Assembly (NCBI GenBank): GCA_017547885.1 | Contig: JAFYOP010000004.1 | Span: 62,001-126,000 of the forward strand | Origin: Clostridia bacterium | Lineage (GTDB): Bacteria > Bacillota > Clostridia > Christensenellales > CAG-138 | Direction of reading: 5' to 3' | DNA length: 64,000 nt | In this document: positions 7,478 to 15,895 of the stretch, in pieces | How the letters are laid out: the number at the start of each line of letters is the position of its first letter | Position numbering within the stretch: position 1 is the first letter of the stretch | The notes under the pieces: generated by a model | Database searches by the model: none | Told to the model about the DNA's origin: nothing | What the model saw: the letters and a program-made list of their open reading frames with translations, nothing else | Position numbers and translations under genes: made by a program

Positions 7478-8812
7478 CTAAATACCCAATAATGCAAGGC
7501 TTTCCGCTACACTTTTTACCTTCAGGTATTTTACGCCGGGAATATCCGGCAGATTGTCGCTGTGGGGTACTATCATGCGGGTATAGCCAAGGCGGGCGCA
7601 TTCCTGTATGCGCTTGTCCAGGCGGTTCACGGGGCGTATCTCACCTGTGAGGGATATTTCACCTACTATTGCGGTATGGGAGGGGAGTGGAGTTTCGCTG
7701 GCGGCGGAGGCTATTGCCATGGCAACGGCAAGGTCGCCCGCACGCTCCGCAAGGCGAAGACCGCCCACTACGTTGGTATATACATCCTTGTCGCTCAGGC
7801 GAAGGCTTGCTTTCTTTTCCAGCACGGCCAGCAGCAGCACAAGGCGGCTGTTGTCTATTCCTGCAGCCATGCGGCGGGGGTTGGAAAAGGGGGAGGGGGA
7901 AAGCAGCGCCTGAACTTCCACAAGCATTGGCCGTGTGCCTTCCATGGCACAGGTAACGGCGCAGCCGGCAAGGTCTGTGCCGGTGATAAACAGGGTGGAA
8001 GGGTCGGGTATCTCCGCCATGCCGGAGGAACGCATTTCGAATACGCCTATCTCGTCTGTGCTGCCAAAGCGGTTTTTTACAGAGCGGAGCAGACGGAAGG
8101 AATCCTGCCTGTCCCCTTCGAAATACAGCACCGTATCCACCATGTGCTCAAGTATGCGGGGTCCTGCTATTGCGCCGTCCTTTGTAACGTGGCCCACTAT
8201 GAATATGGCGGCAGAGGTGCGCTTTGCCATGCGGGTAAGAAGAGCGGTGGCTTCCCTCACCTGGGATATACTGCCAGTTGCTCCTGAGCAGTCGGGGGAG
8301 TACATGGTCTGTACCGAGTCGATCATTATAAAGTTGGGCTTGGTGCGGTCTGCTTCGCTTTCCACAGCGGTCAGGTCGTTTTCCGCAAGTATGAGCATAT
8401 CGCCGCCCACGCCAAGACGTACGGCACGGAGCTTCAGCTGGGCTGCGGATTCTTCACCTGTAACGTAAAGCACCTTGCCCCGGTCTGCAAGCCTTGCGGC
8501 GGTCTGCATCAGCAGTGTGGACTTGCCTATGCCGGGGTCACCGCCCAGCAGTATTACGCTGCCCGGTACAATGCCGCCGCCCAATACCCTGTCCAGCTCG
8601 CCTATGCCGGAGGACACCCGCCCTGCGGAGGCGGTGGCAACATGGGAAAGGGGGATGGCGCAGGCACCGGAAGAAACGGGAGAGCTTACCGCCACCCGCT
8701 TTTCTTCTATCATGGTATTCCAGCTGCCGCAGCCGGGGCATTTGCCCAGCCATTTGCCGCTTTCATAGCCGCATTCGCCGCAGAAGAATACCGTCTTTGC
8801 GCCCTTTGCCAT
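7478..8812 (-). CDS. radA: DNA repair protein RadA
   Basis: Start at the ATG 8812-8810 (MAKGAKTVFFCGECG); a longer frame upstream lacks a ribosome site and would run into the preceding gene. The 444-aa protein has the N-terminal zinc finger (C11, C14, C25, C28), Walker A GGDPGIGKST (89-98), the RadA-specific KNRFG motif (245-249) and a C-terminal Lon-protease-like domain ending in IGEISLTGEIRPV-type sequence. RadA helps branch migration and processing of recombination intermediates. It follows the beta-propeller gene by 17 nt on the same strand. Confidence 0.95.
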   Translation of the reverse strand: MAKGAKTVFFCGECGYESGKWLGKCPGCGSWNTMIEEKRVAVSSPVSSGACAIPLSHVATASAGRVSSGIGELDRVLGGGIVPGSVILLGGDPGIGKSTLLMQTAARLADRGKVLYVTGEESAAQLKLRAVRLGVGGDMLILAENDLTAVESEADRTKPNFIMIDSVQTMYSPDCSGATGSISQVREATALLTRMAKRTSAAIFIVGHVTKDGAIAGPRILEHMVDTVLYFEGDRQDSFRLLRSVKNRFGSTDEIGVFEMRSSGMAEIPDPSTLFITGTDLAGCAVTCAMEGTRPMLVEVQALLSPSPFSNPRRMAAGIDNSRLVLLLAVLEKKASLRLSDKDVYTNVVGGLRLAERAGDLAVAMAIASAASETPLPSHTAIVGEISLTGEIRPVNRLDKRIQECARLGYTRMIVPHSDNLPDIPGVKYLKVKSVAESLALLGI

Positions 8813-8829
8813 GTATGCTTGTCCTTTCC

Positions 8830-10032
8830 TTAGGGTATTTCTATAAATTTGACTATGTCGCGCTCCCGGGAGGTTACGTCCATCCACATTACGTGGTCAT
8901 CGGATACGCCGAGGAACATGGCCTGTTCGTAATCCTGAGTAAGGCGGTATATCTTGCCGTTGTCAAAGGTATAAACGTATATGCCTTCATCACGGGAATA
9001 GGCAACAAAGTCTGAACCGAGGCCGAATTCTACAACGCCGCTGTCAATCAGGAAGGGGGTGCCGCCAAAGCCCTTCATGCCGTACAGCTGGGTGTCGCGG
9101 CTGTGAACTTCCGTAAGCCAGGCGGTATACTGGGCGTTGCACTCGGGGTCGTGTATGAATGTGCCGGTATTCACTGACTTTACTGTGGAGGAGTTTATGT
9201 AGATATAGTTCAGCACGCTGGTATCAGAGCTGCCGCTGGAGGTTGCTGAGTCTGCCCATATGAGGGAGGTGCCCGAAAGGAAGGGCTTGCTCTGGCCGTA
9301 TACCGAGTTTGTGAACATGGCTACAACAGTGGACTCCATGGTTTCAAGGTCGTATACAAACAGCTTGTCCTTTGTTGTGCCGGTTCTGTCCGTAAAGGCA
9401 ACGTAATTATCCGACAGGAAGGGCTCCGGCTGACCGGAGTAGATATCCTTTACCTTTATGGGCTTAAGGGTGGATGAGGTAAGATCCACCGCCATTATAG
9501 CGCCGCCCTCGTCTATCTTTGCGTCAAGATACACCAGCCACCTGCCGTTGAACTTGGGATACATAAAGTGGAAATTCTGGGGGGAGAGGGACAGCTTTTC
9601 GGCGGAGCGGTCTTCGGGGTTAAAGAAGAACATATCGCTGAAGGCCACGTTTTTGCCGTCCGCGGCCAGCTTGCCTGCGGATATTATCATGCGTCCGTTG
9701 TGGAAGTAGGGGTCGGTAAACCATTTATAGTTTGACGAGCCGTCAAACACCAGCTCCTGAGAGTTGGCGGCAAAGTCGTAGGTTTTCATGGGATGGGGGG
9801 TAGGGGTGGGCTTGGGCGTGGGGGCAGGGGTGGCCTCAGGGGCAAAGGGCGGCCGGTAGTCTATGCCGATAAAGTCTGCGGCCTTGGGCACCGCTATGTA
9901 GAGAATAACGTAAAGCAGCGCCAAAAAGCCCAGCATCACAGCTGTGAGCTTGATGATGGGACCCCAGTTGGATGCGCTGAGGCTGCGCCTTCTGCGTCTG
10001 CGCTTTGCCCTTTTAAAGCGGCGTCTTGCCAT
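8830..10032 (-). CDS. Membrane-anchored extracellular beta-propeller-like protein
   Basis: Start chosen at ATG 10032-10030 (MARRRFKRAKRRRRRR), with AAAGGAG upstream. The 400-aa protein has a very basic cytoplasmic tail (about residues 1-22), one membrane helix (about 30-50), a Pro/Thr-rich linker with repeated PTP, and then about 300 residues of short repeats with YVAFTD-, LIWADS- and FVAYSRD-like strands. These resemble TolB/DUF5050-type propeller blades. It is probably a cell-surface binding or sensing protein. The function is unknown; co-transcription with radA is likely. Confidence 0.75.
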   Translation of the reverse strand: MARRRFKRAKRRRRRRSLSASNWGPIIKLTAVMLGFLALLYVILYIAVPKAADFIGIDYRPPFAPEATPAPTPKPTPTPHPMKTYDFAANSQELVFDGSSNYKWFTDPYFHNGRMIISAGKLAADGKNVAFSDMFFFNPEDRSAEKLSLSPQNFHFMYPKFNGRWLVYLDAKIDEGGAIMAVDLTSSTLKPIKVKDIYSGQPEPFLSDNYVAFTDRTGTTKDKLFVYDLETMESTVVAMFTNSVYGQSKPFLSGTSLIWADSATSSGSSDTSVLNYIYINSSTVKSVNTGTFIHDPECNAQYTAWLTEVHSRDTQLYGMKGFGGTPFLIDSGVVEFGLGSDFVAYSRDEGIYVYTFDNGKIYRLTQDYEQAMFLGVSDDHVMWMDVTSRERDIVKFIEIP

Positions 10033-10165
10033 GGTGTCTCCTTTGGTCAATATATATCCAATTATAGCATGACAAAGTACGCCATATCAACGTGGCATAA
10101 TCAATATGGCGCGGGCTTAATGAAAGGGTAAAATGGCAAAAAATCCTTTATTTATTTTGAATAAA

Positions 10166-10174
10166 TGATATAAT
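10166..10174 (+). promoter_or_regulatory. Extended -10 promoter for the DUF554 gene
   Basis: TGATATAAT (TGn plus a perfect TATAAT at 10169-10174), about 60 nt before the ATG; no good -35 is seen. Confidence 0.55.
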
Positions 10175-10234
10175 GCACAGGTATAAGCCGCAGATTGTGA
10201 ATAAAAAAGTTTACATATTAAGGAGAAACGCAAA

Positions 10235-10912
10235 ATGCTCGGTACTGTAGTAAATACCTTAGCGGTGGTGGTGGGAAGCTCCATAGGCCTGCTGCTGAAA
10301 AAAGGCATACCCCAGAAGATTACTGATGCCGTAATGAACGGCCTTGCCCTGTGTGTTATATTTATGGGAATATCCGGTGCTCTTGAGGGCAGCAAGACCT
10401 TAGCCATGATAGTATCCATGGCGCTGGGCGCCGTGGTGGGCACTCTTCTTGATCTGGACGGCAGGCTGAATAAGCTGGGGGATACCGTTGAAAGCAAGCT
10501 GGCTCCCGGCGGCCAGGGAAAGATTGCCACAGGCTTTGTTACCGCAAGTCTTCTTTACTGTGTCGGTGCCCTTGCCATAGTGGGCAGCCTTCAGAGCGGC
10601 CTTACAGGGGATAGCTCCATGCTGTATACCAAGTCCATGCTGGACTTTATCTCATCCATAGTGCTGTGCGCAAGCCTTGGCGTAGGCGTGCTGCTGTCCG
10701 CCGTAAGCATATTGCTCTATCAGGGCGTGATAACGCTGCTTGCTCAGGCTCTTGCTCCCGTGCTTACGGATATGGTTATTGCGGAGATGACCTGCGTGGG
10801 CAGCCTGCTTATAATCGGCATGGGTCTTAACATGCTGGGCGTTACCAGGATAAAGATAATGAACTATGTGCCCGCTATTTTCATAGTTATCGGGCTGTGC
10901 TACATAATGTAA
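10235..10912 (+). CDS. DUF554 family membrane protein
   Basis: This 225-aa, seven- to eight-helix membrane protein begins MLGTVVNTLAVVVGSSIGLLL and has the family's conserved GTLLDLDGRLNKLGD segment near residues 70-85. The family (YdfK-like) is widespread in Firmicutes as a putative transporter, without an established substrate. TAAGGAG precedes the start. It stands as its own unit with an extended -10 promoter. Confidence 0.85.
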   Translation: MLGTVVNTLAVVVGSSIGLLLKKGIPQKITDAVMNGLALCVIFMGISGALEGSKTLAMIVSMALGAVVGTLLDLDGRLNKLGDTVESKLAPGGQGKIATGFVTASLLYCVGALAIVGSLQSGLTGDSSMLYTKSMLDFISSIVLCASLGVGVLLSAVSILLYQGVITLLAQALAPVLTDMVIAEMTCVGSLLIIGMGLNMLGVTRIKIMNYVPAIFIVIGLCYIM

Positions 10913-11010
10913 AAAATTCGCTATTAATAAGGGTTATCGAAGGGGCTTCACAGTCCCTTTTATTGTATGATGGTTTTTTCACAGTCTGCTTGTATTGTTC
11001 TCGCAAACCG

Positions 11011-11058
11011 TGATAAAATGTATACAGGAAAAGATGGCCCCGATGGGGATACCATCGG
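11011..11058 (+). promoter_or_regulatory. Extended -10 promoter and leader hairpin of the IscU-like/GGGtGRT operon
   Basis: TGATAAAAT (TAAAAT at 11014-11019) with TTGTAT 18 nt upstream. The leader then carries CCGATGG (11040-11046)/CCATCGG (11052-11058), a stable hairpin about 20 nt before the AAGGAGG site. Confidence 0.5.
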
Positions 11059-11087
11059 AGCAAGAGAATATTCAAGGAGGAATTTTC

Positions 11088-11780
11088 ATGCAGTATTCAC
11101 GTGAAGTGGAAGAAATGTATTGCGTTGCAAAGGGCGCAAAGCATGAACCCGCCCCCATACCCGAAGAGGGCAAATGGGTAAAAGCCAAGGAGATCAAGGA
11201 CATCAGCGGCCTGACCCACGGCGTAGGCTGGTGCGCACCCCAGCAGGGCGCCTGCAAGCTGACCCTTAACATCAAGGAAGGCATCATTCAGGAAGCATTG
11301 GTAGAGACTCTGGGCTGCTCCGGCATGACCCACAGCGCCGCCATGGCCTCTGAGATACTTCCCGGCAAGACCATTCTGGAAGCACTGAACACCGACCTCG
11401 TATGCGATGCCATCAACACCGCCATGAGGGAGCTGTTCCTTCAGATAGTATACGGCCGCAGCCAGAGCGCCTTCTCCGAGGGCGGCCTGGTAATCGGCGC
11501 CGGCCTTGAGGACCTGGGCAAGGGCCTCCGCAGCCAGATCGGCACCATGTACGGCACCCTCAAGAAGGGCCCCCGTTATCTGGAAATGGCAGAGGGCTAT
11601 GTTCTGGGTATCGGCGTTGACGAGAACAACGAGATCATCGGCTACAAGTTCGTACACCTTGGCAAGATGATGGATGCCATCAAGAAGGGCGTAGACCCCA
11701 AGGAAGCTTACGAGAAGAACATCGGCACCTACGGCCGCTTTGCAGAGGCCGTGAAGGTTCTGGACCCCCGCAAGGAATAA
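11088..11780 (+). CDS. Iron-sulfur cluster scaffold-like protein (IscU/NifU-N family)
   Basis: Start at 11088 with AAGGAGG 7 nt upstream. The 230-aa protein has the IscU-like cysteine pattern spread through it: Cys in HGVGWCAPQQGACKLTL and in the LVETLGCSGMTHSAA segment, which resembles the IscU GCG/S-x-A-S core. It is longer than classical IscU. It is followed after 13 nt by the GGGtGRT gene, a pairing found across anaerobes. A role in Fe-S or other metal cluster handling is likely but not proven. Confidence 0.75.
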   Translation: MQYSREVEEMYCVAKGAKHEPAPIPEEGKWVKAKEIKDISGLTHGVGWCAPQQGACKLTLNIKEGIIQEALVETLGCSGMTHSAAMASEILPGKTILEALNTDLVCDAINTAMRELFLQIVYGRSQSAFSEGGLVIGAGLEDLGKGLRSQIGTMYGTLKKGPRYLEMAEGYVLGIGVDENNEIIGYKFVHLGKMMDAIKKGVDPKEAYEKNIGTYGRFAEAVKVLDPRKE

Positions 11781-11793
11781 GGAGGGCGGCATA

Positions 11794-12789
11794 ATGGCAA
11801 CTTTTGAAGGTTACGAAAGAAGAATAAATCAGATCAACCCCGTACTGGAACAGTATGGCCTCAAGACCCTTGAAGAGGCAGACGAACTCCTTAAGGCCAA
11901 GGGCATTGACGTACGCTCCATCGTGCTGGGCATTCAGCCCATCGCCTTTGAGAACGCCGTATGGGCATACACTCTGGGTGCAGCTATCGCCGTAAAGAAG
12001 GGCGTTAAGACTGCCGCTGAGGCTGCCGTGTGCATCGGCGAAGGCCTCCAGACCTTCTGCATCCCCGGCTCCGTTGCCGACCAGCGCAAGGTAGGCCTGG
12101 GCCACGGCAATCTGGCAGCTATGCTGCTGAGCGACAGCACAAAGTGCTTTGCTTTCCTGGCAGGCCACGAGAGCTTTGCAGCCGCTGAGGGCGCCATCGG
12201 TATCGCCCGCACCGCCAACAAGGTTCGCAAGGAGCCCCTGCAGGTTATCCTGAACGGCCTTGGCAAGGACGCTTCCTACATCATCTCCCGTATCAACGGC
12301 TTCACCTATGTTGAGACCGAGTACGATCAGTACACCGGCGAGCTGAAGGTAGTAGAGACCAAGGCATTCAGCAACGGCGAGCGCGCAAAGGTACGCTGCT
12401 ACGGCGCAGACGACGTAAACGAGGGCGTAGCCATCATGCGTCACGAGGGCGTAGACGTTTCCATCACCGGCAACTCCACCAACCCCACCCGCTTCCAGCA
12501 TCCCGTTGCAGGCACCTACAAGAAGTGGTGCATTGAGAACGGCAAGAAGTACTTCTCTGTTGCTTCCGGCGGCGGCACCGGCCGTACCCTGCATCCCGAC
12601 AACATGGCAGCCGGCCCCGCTTCCTATGGCATGACCGACACCATGGGCCGCATGCACGGCGACGCCCAGTTCGCAGGCTCCAGCTCCGTTCCCGCCCACG
12701 TTGAGATGATGGGCCTCATCGGCGCAGGCAACAACCCCATGGTTGGCATGACTGTTGCTGTTGCGGTTGCTATCAGCGAAGCAAAGTAA
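11794..12789 (+). CDS. GGGtGRT protein (named for its motif), function unknown
   Basis: This 331-aa soluble protein carries the family-defining SGGGTGRT motif near residue 255, followed by HPDNMAAGPASYG. AAGGAGG precedes the ATG. Codon use is highly biased to the window's preferred codons, suggesting strong expression. It sits 13 nt behind the IscU-like scaffold gene, so the two are presumably one operon and may cooperate. No reaction is established for the family. Confidence 0.85.
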   Translation: MATFEGYERRINQINPVLEQYGLKTLEEADELLKAKGIDVRSIVLGIQPIAFENAVWAYTLGAAIAVKKGVKTAAEAAVCIGEGLQTFCIPGSVADQRKVGLGHGNLAAMLLSDSTKCFAFLAGHESFAAAEGAIGIARTANKVRKEPLQVILNGLGKDASYIISRINGFTYVETEYDQYTGELKVVETKAFSNGERAKVRCYGADDVNEGVAIMRHEGVDVSITGNSTNPTRFQHPVAGTYKKWCIENGKKYFSVASGGGTGRTLHPDNMAAGPASYGMTDTMGRMHGDAQFAGSSSVPAHVEMMGLIGAGNNPMVGMTVAVAVAISEAK

Positions 12790-12807
12790 TATAGCTTAAC
12801 AAAACAC

Positions 12808-12838
12808 AAAGGCATCCGGAATACCGGGTGCCTTTTTT
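12808..12838 (+). terminator. Terminator after the GGGtGRT gene
   Basis: AAAGGCATCCGG pairs with CCGGGTGCCTTT, followed by a TTTTTT run. Confidence 0.85.
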
Positions 12839-12856
12839 CGACTTGTTCCTCCAACA

Positions 12857-12886
12857 GTACCACAAACGGTACTTGTGTGGTATAAT
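12857..12886 (+). promoter_or_regulatory. Extended -10 promoter with overlapping inverted repeats, upstream of the structured RNA
   Basis: TGGTATAAT (TATAAT at 12881-12886). It is overlapped by TACCACA...TGTGGTA (7-bp arms) and, inside that, GTACC...GGTAC. The symmetry suggests a repressor site. The predicted start is near 12893. Confidence 0.6.
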
Positions 12887-12887
12887 T

Positions 12888-13165
12888 TAGGGTAACCAAT
12901 ATAATCCAAGCCATGGTTTTTGTGGTCATATGGCACGGCATAGCTGTGTCATCCTCCATTGCAATACATCCGGTATTGCTGCTGTCGTCTTTCTTGCTCT
13001 GCCGCACCCTATGGCCACAAAAACTCCATAGACCCAAAGCACCGGAATCGGATGAGATTCAAGGGATCGGAGTGCAGGAATAGTGGTGCTATTTCAAACG
13101 ACGACAACGAAGAAGCTCGCCGATTATGCTGCTTTGGGCAGGTTCGGATTACATTGGTTACCCTA
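12888..13165 (+). ncRNA. Candidate large structured RNA or leader, about 275 nt
   Basis: A 20-bp closing helix (19 of 20 paired) joins 12888-12907 with 13146-13165. Domain A closes with TTTTTGTGG (12917-12925)/CCACAAAAA (13015-13023) plus ATGG (12913-12916)/CCAT (13026-13029), and holds GCAATAC (12961-12967)/GTATTGC (12973-12979). Domain B closes with CCCAAAGC (13033-13040)/GCTTTGGG (13131-13138), and holds GAATC/GATTC (13045-13060) and AATAG/CTATT (13079-13093). A promoter lies directly upstream and no terminator follows. It therefore reads into the membrane protein gene 20 nt downstream. It matches no RNA class I can recall; RNase P, SRP and 6S consensus blocks were not seen. Confidence 0.65.
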
Positions 13166-13185
13166 TGGCGCAATAAGGAGGACAT

Positions 13186-13467
13186 ATGGGATTCTTATCG
13201 TATTTATTCGGCCTGCTGAGCTTGCTTTGCTCGGCGGATGCAGCTGTGCTGCACACAGGCATTGCAGATGCGCTGCCATGGTTTACCGGCATGGGGGCGG
13301 CGGTGGCGGGCTGCCTTATCGCCGTGGTGTGGTACTATGAGATAAAGGCCACCGAAAAGGCGAAAAAGCACAGGGCAAAATCCTTTGCCGCAATGCTTTT
13401 TAATGTGATAGCCTGCATACTTGCTGTAAGCCTGCTGATAATGGGCATACTGGAGAGCATAATATAG
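13186..13467 (+). CDS. Small membrane protein of 93 aa, function unknown
   Basis: ATG at 13186 with AAGGAGG at ideal spacing. The protein has three hydrophobic segments (about 1-20, 30-52 and 66-90), with a short basic stretch KATEKAKKHRAKS between the second and third. It lies just behind a 275-nt structured RNA region and 9 nt ahead of the WYL regulator gene, so all are probably transcribed together. No family is recognised. Confidence 0.7.
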   Translation: MGFLSYLFGLLSLLCSADAAVLHTGIADALPWFTGMGAAVAGCLIAVVWYYEIKATEKAKKHRAKSFAAMLFNVIACILAVSLLIMGILESII

Positions 13468-13476
13468 GAGGGGAAT

Positions 13477-14199
13477 ATGTCCAATACCAAGCTTAAACCA
13501 CTGTACCTGATGGATATATTCCGAGAAATGACTGACGAGGAGCATCGCCTTACCGTACCTGAACTGGTGGAAGAGCTGCAGCGGCGGGGCGTGCGCTCAG
13601 AAAGAAAGGGAATATACCGCGACATAGATGCCCTGATAGAATACGGGGCAGATATACGCAAAACCGGTACGGGATACTATCTTGCGGGGCGCGAGTTTAC
13701 AAACAGCGAGCTGCGAACCATATCGTGGGCGCTGAAGAGCGCGGGATTTATCTCCCGGCGGCGCACTGCGCAGCTGATGGAAAAGGTTGCGGCCCTTGGA
13801 GGTCAGCACATGGGCAAAAAGCTCCTCCGTGGAGGAATGGCCGCCCCAAAGAGCGAGAATGACGAGCTTCTCAATGCTGTTGATGTGCTGGACAAGGCCA
13901 TTGCCGCCCGCAGGCAGGTCACCTTTACCTATGACAAGGCAAGGGAGACTACCCTCAGGCGCACGCGCGTAAGCCCCTACGGGCTGATGTTTGTAAAGGG
14001 GGCGTGCTATCTTGCCTGTAATATAGAGGGTAAGGAGGAGCTGAGCTGCCTGCCCGTGTGGCCCATGCGCTCTGTGCGCTCGGACATGAGTCCCTGGAGG
14101 CATTACAGTGAGGTCAGCGACTATCGGGGCGAGTTTCCGCTGGAGGAATTTGCTGCAAAGGCTATAAGAAACGGCCTGTGCGAGGATGCGCCCTATTAA
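13477..14199 (+). CDS. WYL-domain transcriptional regulator
   Basis: This 240-aa protein has an N-terminal winged helix-turn-helix (LTVPELVEELQRRGV.SERKGIYRDIDALIEYG, about 30-60) and a C-terminal WYL-type sensor domain (about 135-210). The latter has TFTYDKA, SPYGLMFVKGACYLAC and the RSDMSPWR segment. Such regulators bind ligands or nucleic acid through the WYL domain and often act as repressors near stress or defence genes. GGAGGGG precedes the start. The gene may control the operon that begins at the structured leader; that is inference. Confidence 0.85.
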   Translation: MSNTKLKPLYLMDIFREMTDEEHRLTVPELVEELQRRGVRSERKGIYRDIDALIEYGADIRKTGTGYYLAGREFTNSELRTISWALKSAGFISRRRTAQLMEKVAALGGQHMGKKLLRGGMAAPKSENDELLNAVDVLDKAIAARRQVTFTYDKARETTLRRTRVSPYGLMFVKGACYLACNIEGKEELSCLPVWPMRSVRSDMSPWRHYSEVSDYRGEFPLEEFAAKAIRNGLCEDAPY

Positions 14200-14209
14200 G
14201 GAGAAAACC

Positions 14210-14614
14210 GTGAAAAAGCTGATAAGTGTTGTGCTGATATGTATGCTGTCCATGGTGCTTCCGGCCTGCGCTGAGAAACAAGCGCAGCCCCGTGAAGAAC
14301 AGTGGGAAATATCTGTTTCCTGTATTACTGACCCTGACCCAGAAGCATATGTGATAACCTACGGCGACGTGACGGTATCCTCCGAGACGGGGATACTTAC
14401 CCTTCAAAACCGCAATGACTTTGATATAGCCGTACATCTGTCCTGCGACGGGCAGGAGGAAAAGGTATTTGAAATACAGCAGGGCGGCGTTTTGGCCTTC
14501 CATCAGGCAGTGAAGGGGGCGGAATATACCGTTGGCCTGCACGCCGATGTGAAAGAGGGAACCGAAATAAAGCTCATGGTTTATGACGGCGAAAGAGCCG
14601 AAGTGCACAAGTAA
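14210..14614 (+). CDS. Small lipoprotein, function unknown
   Basis: A GTG start at 14210 with AAGGAG 6 nt upstream is preferred over an upstream in-frame ATG inside the regulator gene. The 134-aa product begins with a basic signal peptide and a lipobox (VLPAC), giving a lipid-modified cysteine near residue 18. The mature part is rich in beta-strand-like sequence without a recognised domain. It is the last gene of the unit, ending at the palindromic terminator 14613-14636. Confidence 0.75.
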   Translation: MKKLISVVLICMLSMVLPACAEKQAQPREEQWEISVSCITDPDPEAYVITYGDVTVSSETGILTLQNRNDFDIAVHLSCDGQEEKVFEIQQGGVLAFHQAVKGAEYTVGLHADVKEGTEIKLMVYDGERAEVHK

Positions 14615-14636
14615 AAAAGCCCATATGGGCTTTTTT
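14613..14636. terminator. Bidirectional palindromic terminator
   Basis: AAAAAAGCCCAT (14613-14624) is the exact complement of ATGGGCTTTTTT (14625-14636). It serves the lipoprotein gene on the plus strand and the membrane gene on the minus strand. Confidence 0.8.
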
Positions 14637-15132
14637 ATTTGTCGCTTTCACGGGTAACGTATATATGTGCGGCGCCAAATACCACCGCCGCTATAACAAG
14701 CAGCCAGTGCCTGAGGGCAAGTCCGCTCAGCAGGAATATTATCACGGGGATGATTGAGAGCAGTATTGAGAGATCCTTTGATGGCTTTTTAAGATACGCC
14801 ATATAGCATATCCAGTAAGCTATAAGAAGCGATGCATTGCCGAAAAGGTATACAAGCAGGCCTATGATGGAGCCGAAGCCGAACTCCATAAGGCCTATAT
14901 TGAGCACCATCAGCAGCATGCAGGCGTATCTGCCTATGTTCTCAAGCACGAGGGCGGTTTTGTTTACGGAGGGACGCGGTTCGCCCCTGTGCTTTATGGC
15001 GTAAATGATATTGGGTATCAGCATCAATACCACTATGATGAGGCCGAAAAAGTTTATCCAGCCGGGGGATGAGGTGACGAATATGGCGGTGGGGCCGTCC
15101 GCTCCGCCGATTATGCCTATGCTTTGATCCAT
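14635..15132 (-). CDS. Small membrane protein with Na+-decarboxylase beta-like N-terminal signature
   Basis: This 165-aa protein begins MDQSIGIIGGADGPTAIFV, a peptide closely resembling the conserved IGGADGPT segment of oxaloacetate/methylmalonyl-CoA decarboxylase beta subunits (OadB), where it lines the sodium path. The rest is four to five hydrophobic segments unlike OadB and far shorter than that ~400-aa family. It lies 13 nt downstream of sfsA on the same strand. Decarboxylase alpha and gamma subunits are not in the window, so the function is unknown. Confidence 0.7.
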   Translation of the reverse strand: MDQSIGIIGGADGPTAIFVTSSPGWINFFGLIIVVLMLIPNIIYAIKHRGEPRPSVNKTALVLENIGRYACMLLMVLNIGLMEFGFGSIIGLLVYLFGNASLLIAYWICYMAYLKKPSKDLSILLSIIPVIIFLLSGLALRHWLLVIAAVVFGAAHIYVTRESDK

Positions 15133-15145
15133 AATTTTGTCCTTT

Positions 15146-15820
15146 CTATAGTTCCACGGTTATTTCTTTATCTGCGGTCATGCTGTCCTCTGTGATCAAA
15201 CAGTCCACAGCCATGATATTTACACCCGCCCTTGCAGCGTCCCTCAGGGCATCGCCAAACTGAGGATGGGTAGCGTCATTGGGTATCAGGCGGGAAACCC
15301 CTTTCAGCTGCACTATGAAAAGCATCAGAGCCTCCGCGCCGCCCTCCACGCAGGAGATAAGATGGCGTATATGCTTTACTCCCCGCTCTGTGGGAGCGTC
15401 CGGAAACATGGCGGTATCTCCGTCAAAGAGGGTAACGCCCTTTACTTCCACGAAAACAGGCTTTTTACCGTCACGCTCAATGTAAAAATCCAGCCTGGAG
15501 TCTCCATGGCGATATTCGGCTTTTATGGCAGCATCCGGATACAGCTTTGCAAGGTATTCTTTTGCGGCGGCGTTTGGGGCCTGACTGTCCATATTCAGCA
15601 GCACACCCCGGCTGTATACCCCTATGAGGTCATAGCGGGTCTTGCGGGCGGGATTGTCTGAAAGGGCCAGCACCACCTTTGCCCCCGGGATAAGCAGCTC
15701 CCTGCAGCGGCCGGTGTTTTTTACGTGGACCGTTTCAACATGGTCATTCAGCTGCACCGTGGCGATAAAGCGGTTTGGCCGTGATATGAATGATGCGGTA
15801 ACGGTGGATGTATAGTTCAT
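15146..15820 (-). CDS. sfsA: SfsA family DNA-binding/nuclease protein
   Basis: This 224-aa protein is the usual length for SfsA. It has the N-terminal OB-like part with HVKNTGRCRELL and the PD-(D/E)XK-type core: RLDFYIE...FVEVKGVTL, then FPDAPTERGVKHI. Originally linked to sugar fermentation stimulation, the family is now regarded as nuclease-like. AAGGAAG precedes the start. The membrane gene at 14635 follows closely. Confidence 0.92.
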   Translation of the reverse strand: MNYTSTVTASFISRPNRFIATVQLNDHVETVHVKNTGRCRELLIPGAKVVLALSDNPARKTRYDLIGVYSRGVLLNMDSQAPNAAAKEYLAKLYPDAAIKAEYRHGDSRLDFYIERDGKKPVFVEVKGVTLFDGDTAMFPDAPTERGVKHIRHLISCVEGGAEALMLFIVQLKGVSRLIPNDATHPQFGDALRDAARAGVNIMAVDCLITEDSMTADKEITVEL

Positions 15821-15895
15821 AGAGCTTCCTTATCGCTTGGGATAGCATCAATTATAGCAGAAAAGAGCATGGATTCAACAATAAAAAGCGAATAG

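Noticed and set aside
6798-7492. Repetitive open frames over the 69-bp array
   Set aside because: A unit length divisible by three keeps all frames open; no ribosome site and no non-repeat protein content.
12888-13165. RNase P, SRP or tmRNA-like identity for the large structured region
   Set aside because: Their conserved sequence blocks are missing, and tmRNA is clearly located at 43816.
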